Shown here piece after piece: positions 27,997-37,802 of a stretch of DNA of 64,000 bases. The position numbers and the translations under genes are program-made. Position 1 is the stretch's first letter. Each line of letters opens with the position of its first letter. The notes under the pieces were generated by a model that was not told where the DNA came from, did not search any database, and saw only the letters and a list, made by a program, of their open reading frames with translations. Location: the NCBI GenBank assembly GCA_964539665.1, contig CAZIKB010000003.1:66027-130026 (forward strand). The letters are read 5' to 3'. Source of the stretch: CAZIKB01 sp964539665. GTDB taxonomy: Bacteria > Zhuqueibacterota > Zhuqueibacteria > Oceanimicrobiales > Oceanimicrobiaceae.

Positions 27997-29781
27997 ATGG
28001 CAATTCTCTCTTTTAGTAATGAGCATGAAGCTGGTGCGGCAATTATCAGGCATGGTAAAATTGTTGCCGCGATTAATGAGGAACGACTTACCCGGGTAAA
28101 AAATCAAGATGGATTCCCAAATCTATCAATTGCTTACGTACTTCAGAAATCTAACTTGCGACCAAATGATATTAATCATGTTATTATACCTGAAATTAGT
28201 AAAATACGCGATATTTTTACGAATGTTCTTGTGCAATATCCACTAAATGTATTCTATAAATCACCTGGAATGCAGTGCAGTTTTACAGATTATCTACGTC
28301 AATTACTATTATCAGGTTATATTTTAGTTAGAACCTATGCGCGAGTTCTACTTGACCATCGAAGAGATGAAAAACTGCTGCGAAAGATGTTCCCGAGGGC
28401 TGAATTTCACCGATTGAACCATCATCTATCTCATGCCGCTTCAACTTTTTTCACCAGTGGTTTTGAAAAAGCAATGATTATTACAGCCGATTATTGGGGA
28501 GACTTTACAACAACTATGGTTTCAATTGGCGAAGGTAAGAAAATTCGTCCTGTGGAACAAAGCTATTATCCGCATTCGTTAGGACATTACTACGCCAGTT
28601 TAACTAATTGGCTTGGCTTTCGTCCGAACCGGCATGAAGGTAAAATCCTTGGTCTGGCAGCAATGGGCGATCCTGAATCTCCGGTTTATGATATGATCAA
28701 GGATTTATTGATTTGTGATGGACTTAAAATAAAAGCGCCCTTCATGATTGGTAAAATGTGGCATAAAAATGTTCGATGGTTCAAGAACTGTTTAATGCGC
28801 CAAATGGTTGATAATTATTCACGTGAAGATATATCTGCTGCATTCCAGCGCAGGTTTGAGGAAGTATTTGTTGAATTGGTTAAAAATGCGGTGAAGCAGT
28901 TTGGTCTGAAAAATATAGCATTAGCTGGTGGTGCGTTTGCAAATGTTAAGCTTAACCAAAATATTTTAGAAGTTGACGGAATAGAAAATATTTATATTTA
29001 TCCGAACATGAGCGATGGCGGTATTTCTCAAGGCGCAGCATTATACTATGATATTCAATCAAATGGCAGTATGCCGTCGTTACTGACTAATGTTTATTTC
29101 GGTCCAAGTTATACCGACGATCAAATCGAGGCGGAGCTCAAGGAAAGGAATATAAAATATCACAGACATGAAAACATCGAAAAAGAAATAGCTAAATTAA
29201 TTGCTGAAAGCAATGTGGTGGCACGATTCGCCGGGGCTATGGAACTCGGTCCACGAGCATTAGGCAATCGTTCCATTCTATACTCCGCGACGGATCCGAA
29301 AGTTAATAAATGGCTCAATGCCCGATTGAAGCGAACTGAATTTATGCCATTTGCACCCGTGACCCTCGAAGAATATGCTGATAAATGCTACAAAAATTTC
29401 AATGGCGCTAAAATAGCATCCAAGTTTATGGTGATTACCTTTGACTGCACCGATTTTATGAAAGAAAAATCTCCGGCAACAGTTCATGTGGATGGCACAG
29501 CAAGACCGCAAGTTATAAATGAAAAAGACAATCCTAGCTATTATAATATTCTAAAAGAGTATCATAAACTTACCGGCATTCCAACCCTGGTGAATACCAG
29601 TTTTAATATGCACGAAGAACCGATAGTATGTACTCCTCAGGATGCAATTCGCTCATTTTTACAGGGTACTCTGGATTACCTGGCAATTGGAAATTTCTTA
29701 GTGAAAAATAAGGATAAGGAATCACCTGAGAAAGGACATGTTGATGAATTAAAGGAAGTCCCTTTCAAAGAATTAGTCTGA
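27997..29781 (+). CDS. Carbamoyltransferase (NodU/CmcH family), divergent copy 2
   Basis: A 594-residue second carbamoyltransferase. It starts MAILSFSNEHEAGAAIIRHG. The metal-binding HHLSHAASTFF and a substrate loop TADYWGDFTTTMVS are present, then LAGGAFANVKLNQNIL and MSDGGISQGAAL. The C-terminal YrdC-like half has GAMELGPRALGNRSIL and VNTSFNMHEEPIVCTP. It differs from copy 1 at several signature positions (DYWGD instead of DGVGE, NMSDGG instead of AAGDAGG), so a different acceptor is likely. Unlike copy 1 it has no SxtJ or DUF5989 partner; it is followed by a flippase. It presumably draws carbamoyl phosphate from the CarAB encoded upstream. Confidence 0.88.
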   Translation: MAILSFSNEHEAGAAIIRHGKIVAAINEERLTRVKNQDGFPNLSIAYVLQKSNLRPNDINHVIIPEISKIRDIFTNVLVQYPLNVFYKSPGMQCSFTDYLRQLLLSGYILVRTYARVLLDHRRDEKLLRKMFPRAEFHRLNHHLSHAASTFFTSGFEKAMIITADYWGDFTTTMVSIGEGKKIRPVEQSYYPHSLGHYYASLTNWLGFRPNRHEGKILGLAAMGDPESPVYDMIKDLLICDGLKIKAPFMIGKMWHKNVRWFKNCLMRQMVDNYSREDISAAFQRRFEEVFVELVKNAVKQFGLKNIALAGGAFANVKLNQNILEVDGIENIYIYPNMSDGGISQGAALYYDIQSNGSMPSLLTNVYFGPSYTDDQIEAELKERNIKYHRHENIEKEIAKLIAESNVVARFAGAMELGPRALGNRSILYSATDPKVNKWLNARLKRTEFMPFAPVTLEEYADKCYKNFNGAKIASKFMVITFDCTDFMKEKSPATVHVDGTARPQVINEKDNPSYYNILKEYHKLTGIPTLVNTSFNMHEEPIVCTPQDAIRSFLQGTLDYLAIGNFLVKNKDKESPEKGHVDELKEVPFKELV

Positions 29782-29811
29782 GAGATTTCGATTCGATTGT
29801 GTGACTTTATT

Positions 29812-31254
29812 ATGAGCCGAGAGAACAAGTTTTTTAAAAATACACTCGCAATTTCGTTAGCACATGGACTGCAACCTTTTCTTTCTTTAGTATTATCGCT
29901 GGCAATAGCTCGACTGCTGGGCAAGGAAAGTTTTGGAGTCTATGCAACTATATTTTATTTGATTGCGATTTTCGAGATGATAAGTTCTTTAGGGGTGAAA
30001 ACGGTTTTAACTCGCGAAGTAGCAAAAGATAAATCATCTGCTTCAAATTACATCACAAGCAGTGTCATAGTTACGTTCGCGTTATCCATACTGGCCATTA
30101 TTTTACTACATATTACTGTTCGGTCTATCAAGTATGATGATATAATTTTGCAACCAGTTTACATCCTGGCCTGGTCTCTGATTGCTTCTGGAATTGCAGA
30201 TTCTTTAGAAGGAATACTGCAAGGTTTGGAGAAAATTCAAGCCATCGCGAGCGCCTGGATGATTGAGCAGATACTACGTGTGGCCGTAAGTCTCTTTATT
30301 ATCTACAATGGATATGGCATAATTGAATTGGCGCTGGTTTATGCTGTGATACGCTATGTTTACCCTGTGCTTCTTTATTGGATGTTAATGAGGACGACAA
30401 AAAAAATAAGGTGGCAGCCGGACTTAAATTTAGTAAAAAAATTATTTTCAGCAACAAGAGTTTTTGGCCCAATAATGATTTTTGTTTCTGTATACTGGCG
30501 AATAGATTCTATTATATTAGCTAAGGTTTTAGATCTTAAGGATGTAGGCATTTATAATGCCGGCAATAAACTTTTTTGGTTTTTTATTATTCTGGTACGA
30601 AGTTTCTTTGCATCTTTTTATCCACTTGTTTCTGATATATTTGCTAATCGAGCTTCACGGTTTGAAATTGTATGCAAGAAATCTATATTCTATTTATTGG
30701 CCTTACTGGTACCGATTGCTGTATCTATTACACTGTTTTCCGAACAAATTATAACAACATTGTGGGGCCAACAATACATTGGAGCGGGCACTGTTTTACA
30801 AATATTAATTTGGTGTACATTGCCATACGCTGTGTCCAAAGTGTTCGCGTATGCCTTTATCTCGAGCAATTTGCAGCGTTTTGATCTTTGGGTAAACATT
30901 ATAGGGGTGGCTTTTAAAGTTACAATATTTACAATAATGATAAATTTATATGGAGTTGTAGGTGGAGCCTGGGCAAATTTGATTGGCATGTTTTTTGTAG
31001 TGGTGATACAGTTGCCATTTGTTATGAATTATTTATTTAAGTTTGAACTCAGTTCTATGTTAATGCCTTGTGTAAAACTTTTAATTGCTGTTTTTTCGAT
31101 GTTTGTAATAGGAAAATTGTTCCCACATGTTAATTTCATTTTGATGGGAGTCGTAATAAATGTTATTTATTTTGCAACTTTATTTCTAATAAAAGTATTC
31201 AATGATGAAGATAAGTTACTTTTTCGTAAGTTATTACATCTTAGCAGGACATAG
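29812..31254 (+). CDS. Polysaccharide flippase, MOP superfamily, second copy
   Basis: A 480-residue polytopic membrane protein with about 12-14 hydrophobic segments. The N-terminus FKNTLAISLAHGLQPFLSLV, then AIARLLGKESFGVYATIF, is typical of Wzx/RfbX-like flippases. It would flip lipid-linked glycan units across the inner membrane. A TTG codon at 29797 could add five residues, but ATG 29812 gives the usual short charged start (MSRENKFFKN). It is only distantly similar to the flippase at 11222, so the two probably export different units. It follows the divergent carbamoyltransferase and precedes the first sulfatase-like gene. Confidence 0.88.
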   Translation: MSRENKFFKNTLAISLAHGLQPFLSLVLSLAIARLLGKESFGVYATIFYLIAIFEMISSLGVKTVLTREVAKDKSSASNYITSSVIVTFALSILAIILLHITVRSIKYDDIILQPVYILAWSLIASGIADSLEGILQGLEKIQAIASAWMIEQILRVAVSLFIIYNGYGIIELALVYAVIRYVYPVLLYWMLMRTTKKIRWQPDLNLVKKLFSATRVFGPIMIFVSVYWRIDSIILAKVLDLKDVGIYNAGNKLFWFFIILVRSFFASFYPLVSDIFANRASRFEIVCKKSIFYLLALLVPIAVSITLFSEQIITTLWGQQYIGAGTVLQILIWCTLPYAVSKVFAYAFISSNLQRFDLWVNIIGVAFKVTIFTIMINLYGVVGGAWANLIGMFFVVVIQLPFVMNYLFKFELSSMLMPCVKLLIAVFSMFVIGKLFPHVNFILMGVVINVIYFATLFLIKVFNDEDKLLFRKLLHLSRT

Positions 31255-31283
31255 TAAATAAATATTGCAGGCAGGGAACGTAA

Positions 31284-32663
31284 ATGTCTTTTAAAAAACC
31301 AAATATAATTTTAATTATGATAGATTGCGGGCGGGCTGATCATTTTTCTATTTATAATGATAGTAAAAATACGACTCCAAATTTAAAAAAAATAGCTGCG
31401 GAAAGCATGGTTTACAATAATGCTATCTCACCTGCCGGTTGGACCTTGCCAACCCATTCATCAATATTTACTGGTGTTTATCCCTCGCAACACGGCGCCC
31501 ACAATGAAAATCATCAACTCTCAAATGAATACCCAACGCTTGCAGAATTGCTTGTTGAACAAGGGTACAAGACTTTTGGAATCTGTACTATAGATTGGCT
31601 AAGTCAGGCTACCGGAGTAATTAGAGGATTCCAGGAATTTGATAACTTACATTTTAGTAAGTCAAAATTAATATTGAAAAGAATGTTACAATACCCCATA
31701 ATTGGCGGGAAGGACTGCTGGGGATATGAAACCAACAGAAAAGCGAAAAAATGGCTAAAACAAAATGATTCAGGCAATCCATTTTTTATGTATCTCCATT
31801 ATAATGAATTGCATCTGCCTTACAACATACCTGAAAAAATATTGAAGAATTTTTTACCGGAAGATGTGACGGTTGCTAAGGCATTAAAAATTAATCAAGA
31901 TGCCAAAAAATATTATGCCGGTATTGCAAAAATGAGTGCAGAGGATTTTAAAATACATAAAGCATTGTATGACGCCGGATTGAAATACACTGACGATTTA
32001 ATAGGGCAATTGATTGATTTCTTAAGAAAGCAAGATATTCTTGATAACACAATTCTTGTCATCACAAGTGACCACGGTGAAAGCTTAGGCGAACACGGAC
32101 ATTTTGACCATTATTACGTCCTTTATGAATCCCTGCTCCATGTGCCTTTAATGGTTAGATATTTCCCTGTTTTTGGCTCGGGAAAGTCAGATGCGCTTGT
32201 GCAAACTATTGATCTATATCCAACTTTATTACAATTAGCCGGTGTACCAATTGAAAAATATGAACATCACGCTGCGTTAACCCTTCCCCCGGTTGGAAAA
32301 AATAAAGGGCGAGAATATGCGTATGCTGAACGCTTTCAGGATTTAAAAGGTTTAAAGGAAAGCTTCAAAAATCATGATTTATCACATTTGGAAAAATATG
32401 AGCAGGAACGTCTGACTGTTATTAGAGGCGAGCGATATAAGCTTATTTATTCTATGCAAGGTCGTCATGAATTGTTCGATTTACACAATGATCCCCGCGA
32501 AGAAGAAAATATATTATTAAAAGAACCGGGAATAGCAGAAATCATGATGGATAAACTAAAAGAGTGGCAATCATCATTTCCATTAAAACAAACAGAAGGA
32601 GAAGAAGCATATTTTGATAAAGAGGCTGTTGAACGTCTAAAAGCATTGGGATATCTTGGTTAA
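31284..32663 (+). CDS. Sulfatase-like hydrolase/transferase, soluble, Thr nucleophile, LGY tail
   Basis: A 459-residue alkaline-phosphatase-superfamily protein of the sulfatase branch. Metal-binding Asp14 (MIDCGRADH), the nucleophile region WTLPTHSSIFTG (Thr54) and the downstream TSDHGESLGEHGH motif are clear. True sulfatases have Cys/Ser-x-Pro-x-Arg, from which formylglycine is made. Here Thr and His replace Cys/Ser and Arg, as in phosphoethanolamine or glycerophosphate transferases. Phosphoester or transferase chemistry is therefore as likely as sulfate removal. No signal peptide is seen. The C-terminus ends in FDKEAVERLKALGYLG, the tail shared with five other proteins of this window. Confidence 0.85.
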   Translation: MSFKKPNIILIMIDCGRADHFSIYNDSKNTTPNLKKIAAESMVYNNAISPAGWTLPTHSSIFTGVYPSQHGAHNENHQLSNEYPTLAELLVEQGYKTFGICTIDWLSQATGVIRGFQEFDNLHFSKSKLILKRMLQYPIIGGKDCWGYETNRKAKKWLKQNDSGNPFFMYLHYNELHLPYNIPEKILKNFLPEDVTVAKALKINQDAKKYYAGIAKMSAEDFKIHKALYDAGLKYTDDLIGQLIDFLRKQDILDNTILVITSDHGESLGEHGHFDHYYVLYESLLHVPLMVRYFPVFGSGKSDALVQTIDLYPTLLQLAGVPIEKYEHHAALTLPPVGKNKGREYAYAERFQDLKGLKESFKNHDLSHLEKYEQERLTVIRGERYKLIYSMQGRHELFDLHNDPREEENILLKEPGIAEIMMDKLKEWQSSFPLKQTEGEEAYFDKEAVERLKALGYLG

Positions 32664-32719
32664 TTAATTATTACTTATCGACTAATCGATCCATGTATTA
32701 AAATTTAGCGAAGGTTAAA

Positions 32720-34573
32720 ATGTTTAATTACAATTCTGATAAAGTTAAATTACCTTATACATTTGCTAAAATGTGCAAAATTAAGGTACAATATTGTTTG
32801 GCGATAATGCCATTGTTTATTTTGTTTAATACGTCTTTTGCTCAAAGCCCGAAGCACAACTATCCTTTAATTGGATGGCAGACTTTTGGTGGAGCGGTCG
32901 ATGATTTCTATGCTCGATTTGATCTTTTAGTAACAAAATCTTCAAGTAATGGTTTTGTAAAAAGATTAAAAGGCATAAATCCTGATATGTTAATCGTCTC
33001 GACTACAGACTGGAATACCGGGCGAGACATTGATAACATGCCAGAGGAATGGTGGTTACGTGATTCAAATGGAAACGTGAAAATAATTTATGGCGGCTTT
33101 AAAATGGCGAACCTATCCGATCTTTGCCCAAAAGCTACACGGGGTGCATTTAGTGGGATGACCTATTCTGAGTATTTGCCTGTATTTTTGTCTAGTAGAA
33201 TAGATTTAACCTATTTTGATGGAGTCGGTACTAATGGCGTCTGGGGAAAGGATGGAATGGAATGGAATTGGAATCGTAATGAATGGTCTGATATTGACAT
33301 TGATAATAACGGTGTCAATGATCATGATGAACACTCAAAAGATTGGTTCTTGACTCATTGGCAAGGTGGATTAGATGTCCTCATGTCAAAATTGCGTCAA
33401 ATGATTGGACCGAATAAACTCCTACTGATAAATAGCGGGACCTCGCACTCCTGGGGCTGGGAGGAGTCCAATGGCATTATTGATGAAAAATTAACATCGT
33501 ACTCTGACACTAAATTTAATTTAAATTATTATAAAGCCATTAAAAATGTGTCACAAAAACCTTTCATTACAGTTGCAGACGGTTTACCTTTTTATGGTAA
33601 TCCAAATGTGCCGGATGAATCAAAAAATGATTATATTGGTATGCGTTTTGGACTTGTAACCTGTATGTTTAATGATATATATTTCAGTTTTCAGAATATC
33701 CGGGCCAATGAACATTACTGGAGTTATTGGTATGATGAATTTGATGTTAATCTCGGCAAACCAATTGGCCGCCCTTCTAAAATAAGAGAAGGACTTTGGG
33801 TGCGATTTTTTGATAACGGTGTTGCAATAGCGAGTACAGATGGCTATTCTCAGGTTGTAACTGATTCTGATTTAAAAGGATTCTCTGAATATAGCGGACC
33901 TTATTATAGGTTCCTGGGAAGCCAAAATCCATCTTTCAACAACGGTCAAATATTCGATAGAGTAGAACTTGATGGACACATTCAGAGCTCAAGTAGAATT
34001 TTTGGTGATGGCATTTTATTGTTAAAAGAGCCAACAGTTGTTGTTGCTGATATTATCATTGATAACAGTGATGCCGGTACTTCCCCATCAAGTTCTAAGG
34101 CTAAATTGAAAAATGGTTTTGTTCTTCAAACAGACTGTAAATCTGGCTATGATTTTTACAAGTTACGCTGCTCAAGCTGGCAGGAAGTATACGGCTATGC
34201 CTATGCCCCGTCAGGAAACGGCGAAGCAATTTATCGCCCCAATATCGGCGTGGCGGGCGAGTATGAAGTATTCGAGTGGCATGGTAAAATGGATGGCGTT
34301 AATATGGCCACAAATGCAGTGTACAATATACTGCATTCGAATGGACAGGATAGCAAACGAGTTAATCAATCTAATAACACCGGCCACTGGAATAGCCTGG
34401 GAGTTTATCAATTCAGAAAGGGCAGCGACCTTAATGTGACAATAAAGGCACAAGGCGCGGATGGTTATGTAATGGCAGACGCTATTAAGTTTGTTAATCT
34501 TAGTTCAAAAGTAGAGCCTCCAGCGAATCTGTTGCCTCCGATTGGTGTTCGTGTGCAACAAAATAATAACTAA
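32720..34573 (+). CDS. Secreted putative glycoside hydrolase with golvesin-like C-terminal domain
   Basis: A 617-residue protein. A signal peptide ends near LFNTSFAQ (residue 42), although the start at 32720 leaves a longer than usual n-region; a GAAGG motif supports it. Residues about 48-460 look like a TIM-barrel hypothetical glycoside hydrolase (YPLIGWQTFGG, STTDWNTGRD, TYFDGVGTNG, NKLLLINSGT). FDG and DG residues may be catalytic acids. Residues about 470-595 resemble the golvesin/Xly carbohydrate-binding-like domain (YEVFEWHGKMDG, then GHWNSLGVYQF and GYVMADAIKFV). It could trim the exported glycan in the periplasm or outside the cell. I cannot assign a GH family with certainty. Confidence 0.65.
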   Translation: MFNYNSDKVKLPYTFAKMCKIKVQYCLAIMPLFILFNTSFAQSPKHNYPLIGWQTFGGAVDDFYARFDLLVTKSSSNGFVKRLKGINPDMLIVSTTDWNTGRDIDNMPEEWWLRDSNGNVKIIYGGFKMANLSDLCPKATRGAFSGMTYSEYLPVFLSSRIDLTYFDGVGTNGVWGKDGMEWNWNRNEWSDIDIDNNGVNDHDEHSKDWFLTHWQGGLDVLMSKLRQMIGPNKLLLINSGTSHSWGWEESNGIIDEKLTSYSDTKFNLNYYKAIKNVSQKPFITVADGLPFYGNPNVPDESKNDYIGMRFGLVTCMFNDIYFSFQNIRANEHYWSYWYDEFDVNLGKPIGRPSKIREGLWVRFFDNGVAIASTDGYSQVVTDSDLKGFSEYSGPYYRFLGSQNPSFNNGQIFDRVELDGHIQSSSRIFGDGILLLKEPTVVVADIIIDNSDAGTSPSSSKAKLKNGFVLQTDCKSGYDFYKLRCSSWQEVYGYAYAPSGNGEAIYRPNIGVAGEYEVFEWHGKMDGVNMATNAVYNILHSNGQDSKRVNQSNNTGHWNSLGVYQFRKGSDLNVTIKAQGADGYVMADAIKFVNLSSKVEPPANLLPPIGVRVQQNNN

Positions 34574-34598
34574 TACCTCAAAAGGCAGAGCAATCAAT

Positions 34599-35801
34599 TT
34601 GGTAATTAGCTACTTCAGTTATGCCTGGGATATAAACGGTATTTCAGCCGGTGCGGCCATTAAAGCAAAAGAGTTTATCAACGCGATCGAAAAACACGGT
34701 CATACCGTCCATCTTGAATGGCGCATGCAACAACCAGGAAATGAACCGGATATTTCCACCAAAATTAAAGAAAGAATTAAACCATATTTGCAGAAGTATC
34801 TGCGTGAATCTCGTGTGCTGTTAAGTAATTTGGGACACCTGAAAAATGAACACAAGATTCTTAAACAGCAAAAACCTGATATTTTTTTTCCACGTCTTGA
34901 ATACGGAAATATCTCTTGTTTTTTACTATCTAAATGGTTGAATATTCCAACAGTTGTAGAGGTTGATTGTCCGCCAACTCATGAATGGGAAACATTTTAT
35001 GCTCAGGATGCACTAAAATTTGGTGATTTGTCGTTAAAATTGGAAATAGTAACTTTGAAGCAGGCTGATGCTGTTATAGTTCAATCTAATCAGTTGATGA
35101 GTTACTATGAGTCGCTGGGCGTGTCAAAAGAGAAAATATATGTGATTCCGAATGCGGCTGATATAAAAAAATTTCAACCGCGTGAGAAGTATGAGTCTGT
35201 TGTTTCTGAATATAAGTTGCAGGATAAAATAGTAATTGGTTGGATAGGCGCCGGCTATGCCTGGACCGGCATTGATGTTGTCATAGATATGGCTAAAAAA
35301 TTAATGCGAAATTACCCTTCAGTGCGATTTTTAATGGTAGGCAGTAAACACAATATGGACGTTTTTCAGACACATTTTAATTCCAAAGATTTTGAGGACA
35401 GAGTAATTTTACCTGGCTTTGTACCGCATGAAAAAATGCCTGATTATCTTTCATGTATGGATATTGTGTTGGCGCCGTATCCAAAACTTGACTTTTTCTA
35501 CGCATCATCCATGAAACTTTTTGAATATATGGCAGCCGGAAAAGCAATTGTAGCTACCCGCATCGGTCAGATGGCAGAGGTAATTCAGGATGGAATAAAT
35601 GGATTCTTATTTGAGCCTGATTTGTCCAGTGAGTTGTATGAAAAGGTGGAATTATTAGTCACATCCGAAGCGCTGCGTAAGAAGATATCTCAAAATGCAC
35701 GGTACGATGCTGAACGAAAGTGGAATTGGGACCAAGTCGGAAATAAAATGATTCAGGTATTTGAAGAGGTTTTAACTAAGCGAAATGCACATCGCTGTTG
35801 A
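34599..35801 (+). CDS. GT4 family glycosyltransferase
   Basis: A 400-residue GT-B enzyme. The N-terminal domain runs ISYFSYAWDINGISAGAAIK, and the C-terminal domain has VIGWIGAGYAWTGIDVVIDM, RFLMVGSKHNM and the donor-site SSMKLFEYMAAGKAIVATR (E-x7-E type). The frame is open further upstream to a TTG at 34542 inside the previous gene. I prefer TTG 34599, which has AAAGGCAGAG upstream and gives a usual GT4 N-terminus; the choice is uncertain. It is cytoplasmic or peripheral to the membrane. Its neighbours on both sides are glycosidase-like proteins. Donor unknown. Confidence 0.82.
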   Translation: MVISYFSYAWDINGISAGAAIKAKEFINAIEKHGHTVHLEWRMQQPGNEPDISTKIKERIKPYLQKYLRESRVLLSNLGHLKNEHKILKQQKPDIFFPRLEYGNISCFLLSKWLNIPTVVEVDCPPTHEWETFYAQDALKFGDLSLKLEIVTLKQADAVIVQSNQLMSYYESLGVSKEKIYVIPNAADIKKFQPREKYESVVSEYKLQDKIVIGWIGAGYAWTGIDVVIDMAKKLMRNYPSVRFLMVGSKHNMDVFQTHFNSKDFEDRVILPGFVPHEKMPDYLSCMDIVLAPYPKLDFFYASSMKLFEYMAAGKAIVATRIGQMAEVIQDGINGFLFEPDLSSELYEKVELLVTSEALRKKISQNARYDAERKWNWDQVGNKMIQVFEEVLTKRNAHRC

Positions 35802-35957
35802 AGAAGTAACCTTCCGATGGTTTATTAATATATAAATTCCTGTATGTTGAGTTTAATTGATTTACACACTACATACAGTAAGTCAATAATCCTTCTGAAG
35901 GTTTTCAGCACTTAATCAACAAAGTCATGCACGTTTGAAAATTACCAGTAAAATTCT

Positions 35958-37766
35958 ATGATTAAAAAAATATTAATCTTTGTAGCAGTTACAAGTATCC
36001 TTTTAGCCGTGGTTTTATGGTTTGGTCAAAGACCTATTTTAGAGTGGGTCAAAAAGAATCCGGATCTTTATAGGGTACTTCAAAAGGGAAATGCGAAATT
36101 TAAATCAATCACGAATCAAACTAATAGCTTGGGCGATTTAAATAAAAATGAAAGCATGACTGAAGCACATTTGGTGATAGACTACAATAAGTCACTCGGC
36201 CAATTTAACAAATTTTGGCGTGGATTTGGAATAGATTCTTTTAATAATGGAATTTTGTTACCGTTCAATTATGAATTTTTAAAAACAGCCGGCCAATCAA
36301 AGGATGACAGTCAACTTTTCACTCACGTTAATGTCAAAGGAATATTTGCTGACCCTCCAAATAACAAAGTCAATGATATTGGAGGTCATGTCTACAAAGA
36401 AAATGCCGATGGAAAAGTAGAATATAATTGGAAAATTGTTGACAAAGTTTTTGATAGTATATTAGAAAACAATTTAAAACCAGTGATTTCTTTAAGCTAC
36501 ATGCCCGAGGACCTGGCTTCAAATGTGAATAAAAAAAATCCATGGAATCATGCTGTAGTTTCACCGCCAACAGACTACAATAAGTGGCGGGACCTGGTTT
36601 ATGCCACGATTGAACATTTACAGGATAGGTACGGTACGGATGAGATAAAGGATTGGTATTTTGAAGTTTGGAACGAACCAGACATGCCTCAATTTTTTTG
36701 GAAAAAACATCCTGATCGCAAACGATATCCCAAAAGAGGGGATAATTTAGAATATTTTAAACTGTATGATTATACTATCGATGGTGCCATTGACGCCGAA
36801 CCTGATTTACAAATTGGCGGGCCTGCAATAGCCGGTGATATTTTTTTATTTATTAATGAATGGTTTTCGCATTGCCTGAATGCAAAAAATTACAAAACCG
36901 GCAAAACAGGTACAAGGATTGATTTTTTATCACGCCATTGTTACGGTAATATTGAAAATAGAATTTTACCCGGTATTATGCAATTTGTGGGTAAGTCTAA
37001 AGAAAACGGTCTGGAGATTTTTAATAGATCAAAATTTCTGATTTCTGAAGCAGGGCCGAGTACCGTGCCTAAAAAATGGCTAAATACTCGCTATGTCGCT
37101 GCCTGGATTGTAAAATTGATTGACGGTATTTGTTATCTGGGCGACCAGAAAGGGGAAGACTATATTCCTGATTTGCTGTTATTCTGGACAAAACCGATCC
37201 CAGCGAATTTTGATACCCATTTTGGTTTGATGACTGCTCTGGGTAATAAATGGCACCCATCATCAAACGCGTTGATTAAAAGACCCGCATTCAACGCTTT
37301 TGATTCTTTAAATAAAATGGGACCGGTTAGATTGGTAGTAGAAGGTACACAATTTGGCGACCCAATTCATGCTTTGGCAGCAAAAAGTCAAAACGAGTCA
37401 GTTCAGATATTATTATATCATTTAAGGGAAGATGATTATTTTAATGAAAACTCACGCAACTACCCGGCTTATTTAAAAATAAATAATTTACCCGAAGGGA
37501 AATACAGATCTGATATGTATGTAATTGATGAATCCCGCAGCAACGGCTTTACACTTTGGAAGAGCCTTGGCAGACCAGCTAAGCCAGGCAAAGCACAATT
37601 GCGACAACTACAACAAAACGATGATTTAGAGCTGGTCGAAACCAAATTTGAATCCATCAATAATGAAAGAAAATATGAAAAATTGATTAATTTGCAAAAT
37701 AATAGTGTAGCTTTATTAATTTTATCAAAGGTCAATTCTGTTGGTAACCTTAATGCAGCAAATTAA
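35958..37766 (+). CDS. Membrane-anchored GH39-like glycosidase
   Basis: A 602-residue protein with one N-terminal membrane helix (ILIFVAVTSILLAVVLWFG) and a large periplasmic domain of the GH39 / clan GH-A type. The acid/base Glu240 lies in WYFEVWNEPD and a nucleophile candidate Glu364 in FLISEAGPS, at the spacing expected for the clan. FWRGFGIDS near residues 87-94 is also family-like. GH39 enzymes cleave beta-xylosides or uronic-acid links. Here a role in trimming or quality control of the exported polysaccharide, or in biofilm release as in Psl-type loci, is inference. The C-terminal 150 residues may form a beta-sandwich. Confidence 0.72.
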   Translation: MIKKILIFVAVTSILLAVVLWFGQRPILEWVKKNPDLYRVLQKGNAKFKSITNQTNSLGDLNKNESMTEAHLVIDYNKSLGQFNKFWRGFGIDSFNNGILLPFNYEFLKTAGQSKDDSQLFTHVNVKGIFADPPNNKVNDIGGHVYKENADGKVEYNWKIVDKVFDSILENNLKPVISLSYMPEDLASNVNKKNPWNHAVVSPPTDYNKWRDLVYATIEHLQDRYGTDEIKDWYFEVWNEPDMPQFFWKKHPDRKRYPKRGDNLEYFKLYDYTIDGAIDAEPDLQIGGPAIAGDIFLFINEWFSHCLNAKNYKTGKTGTRIDFLSRHCYGNIENRILPGIMQFVGKSKENGLEIFNRSKFLISEAGPSTVPKKWLNTRYVAAWIVKLIDGICYLGDQKGEDYIPDLLLFWTKPIPANFDTHFGLMTALGNKWHPSSNALIKRPAFNAFDSLNKMGPVRLVVEGTQFGDPIHALAAKSQNESVQILLYHLREDDYFNENSRNYPAYLKINNLPEGKYRSDMYVIDESRSNGFTLWKSLGRPAKPGKAQLRQLQQNDDLELVETKFESINNERKYEKLINLQNNSVALLILSKVNSVGNLNAAN

Positions 37767-37786
37767 GTTCAATAATTTGAATATTT

Positions 37787-37794
37787 AAAAGGAG
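37787..37794 (+). promoter_or_regulatory. Ribosome-binding site for a TTG start
   Basis: AAAAGGAG lies eight bases before TTG 37803. No ATG is available nearby, so this site decides an unusual start codon for the membrane sulfatase-like gene. Confidence 0.75.
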
Positions 37795-37802
37795 ATAACA
37801 TA

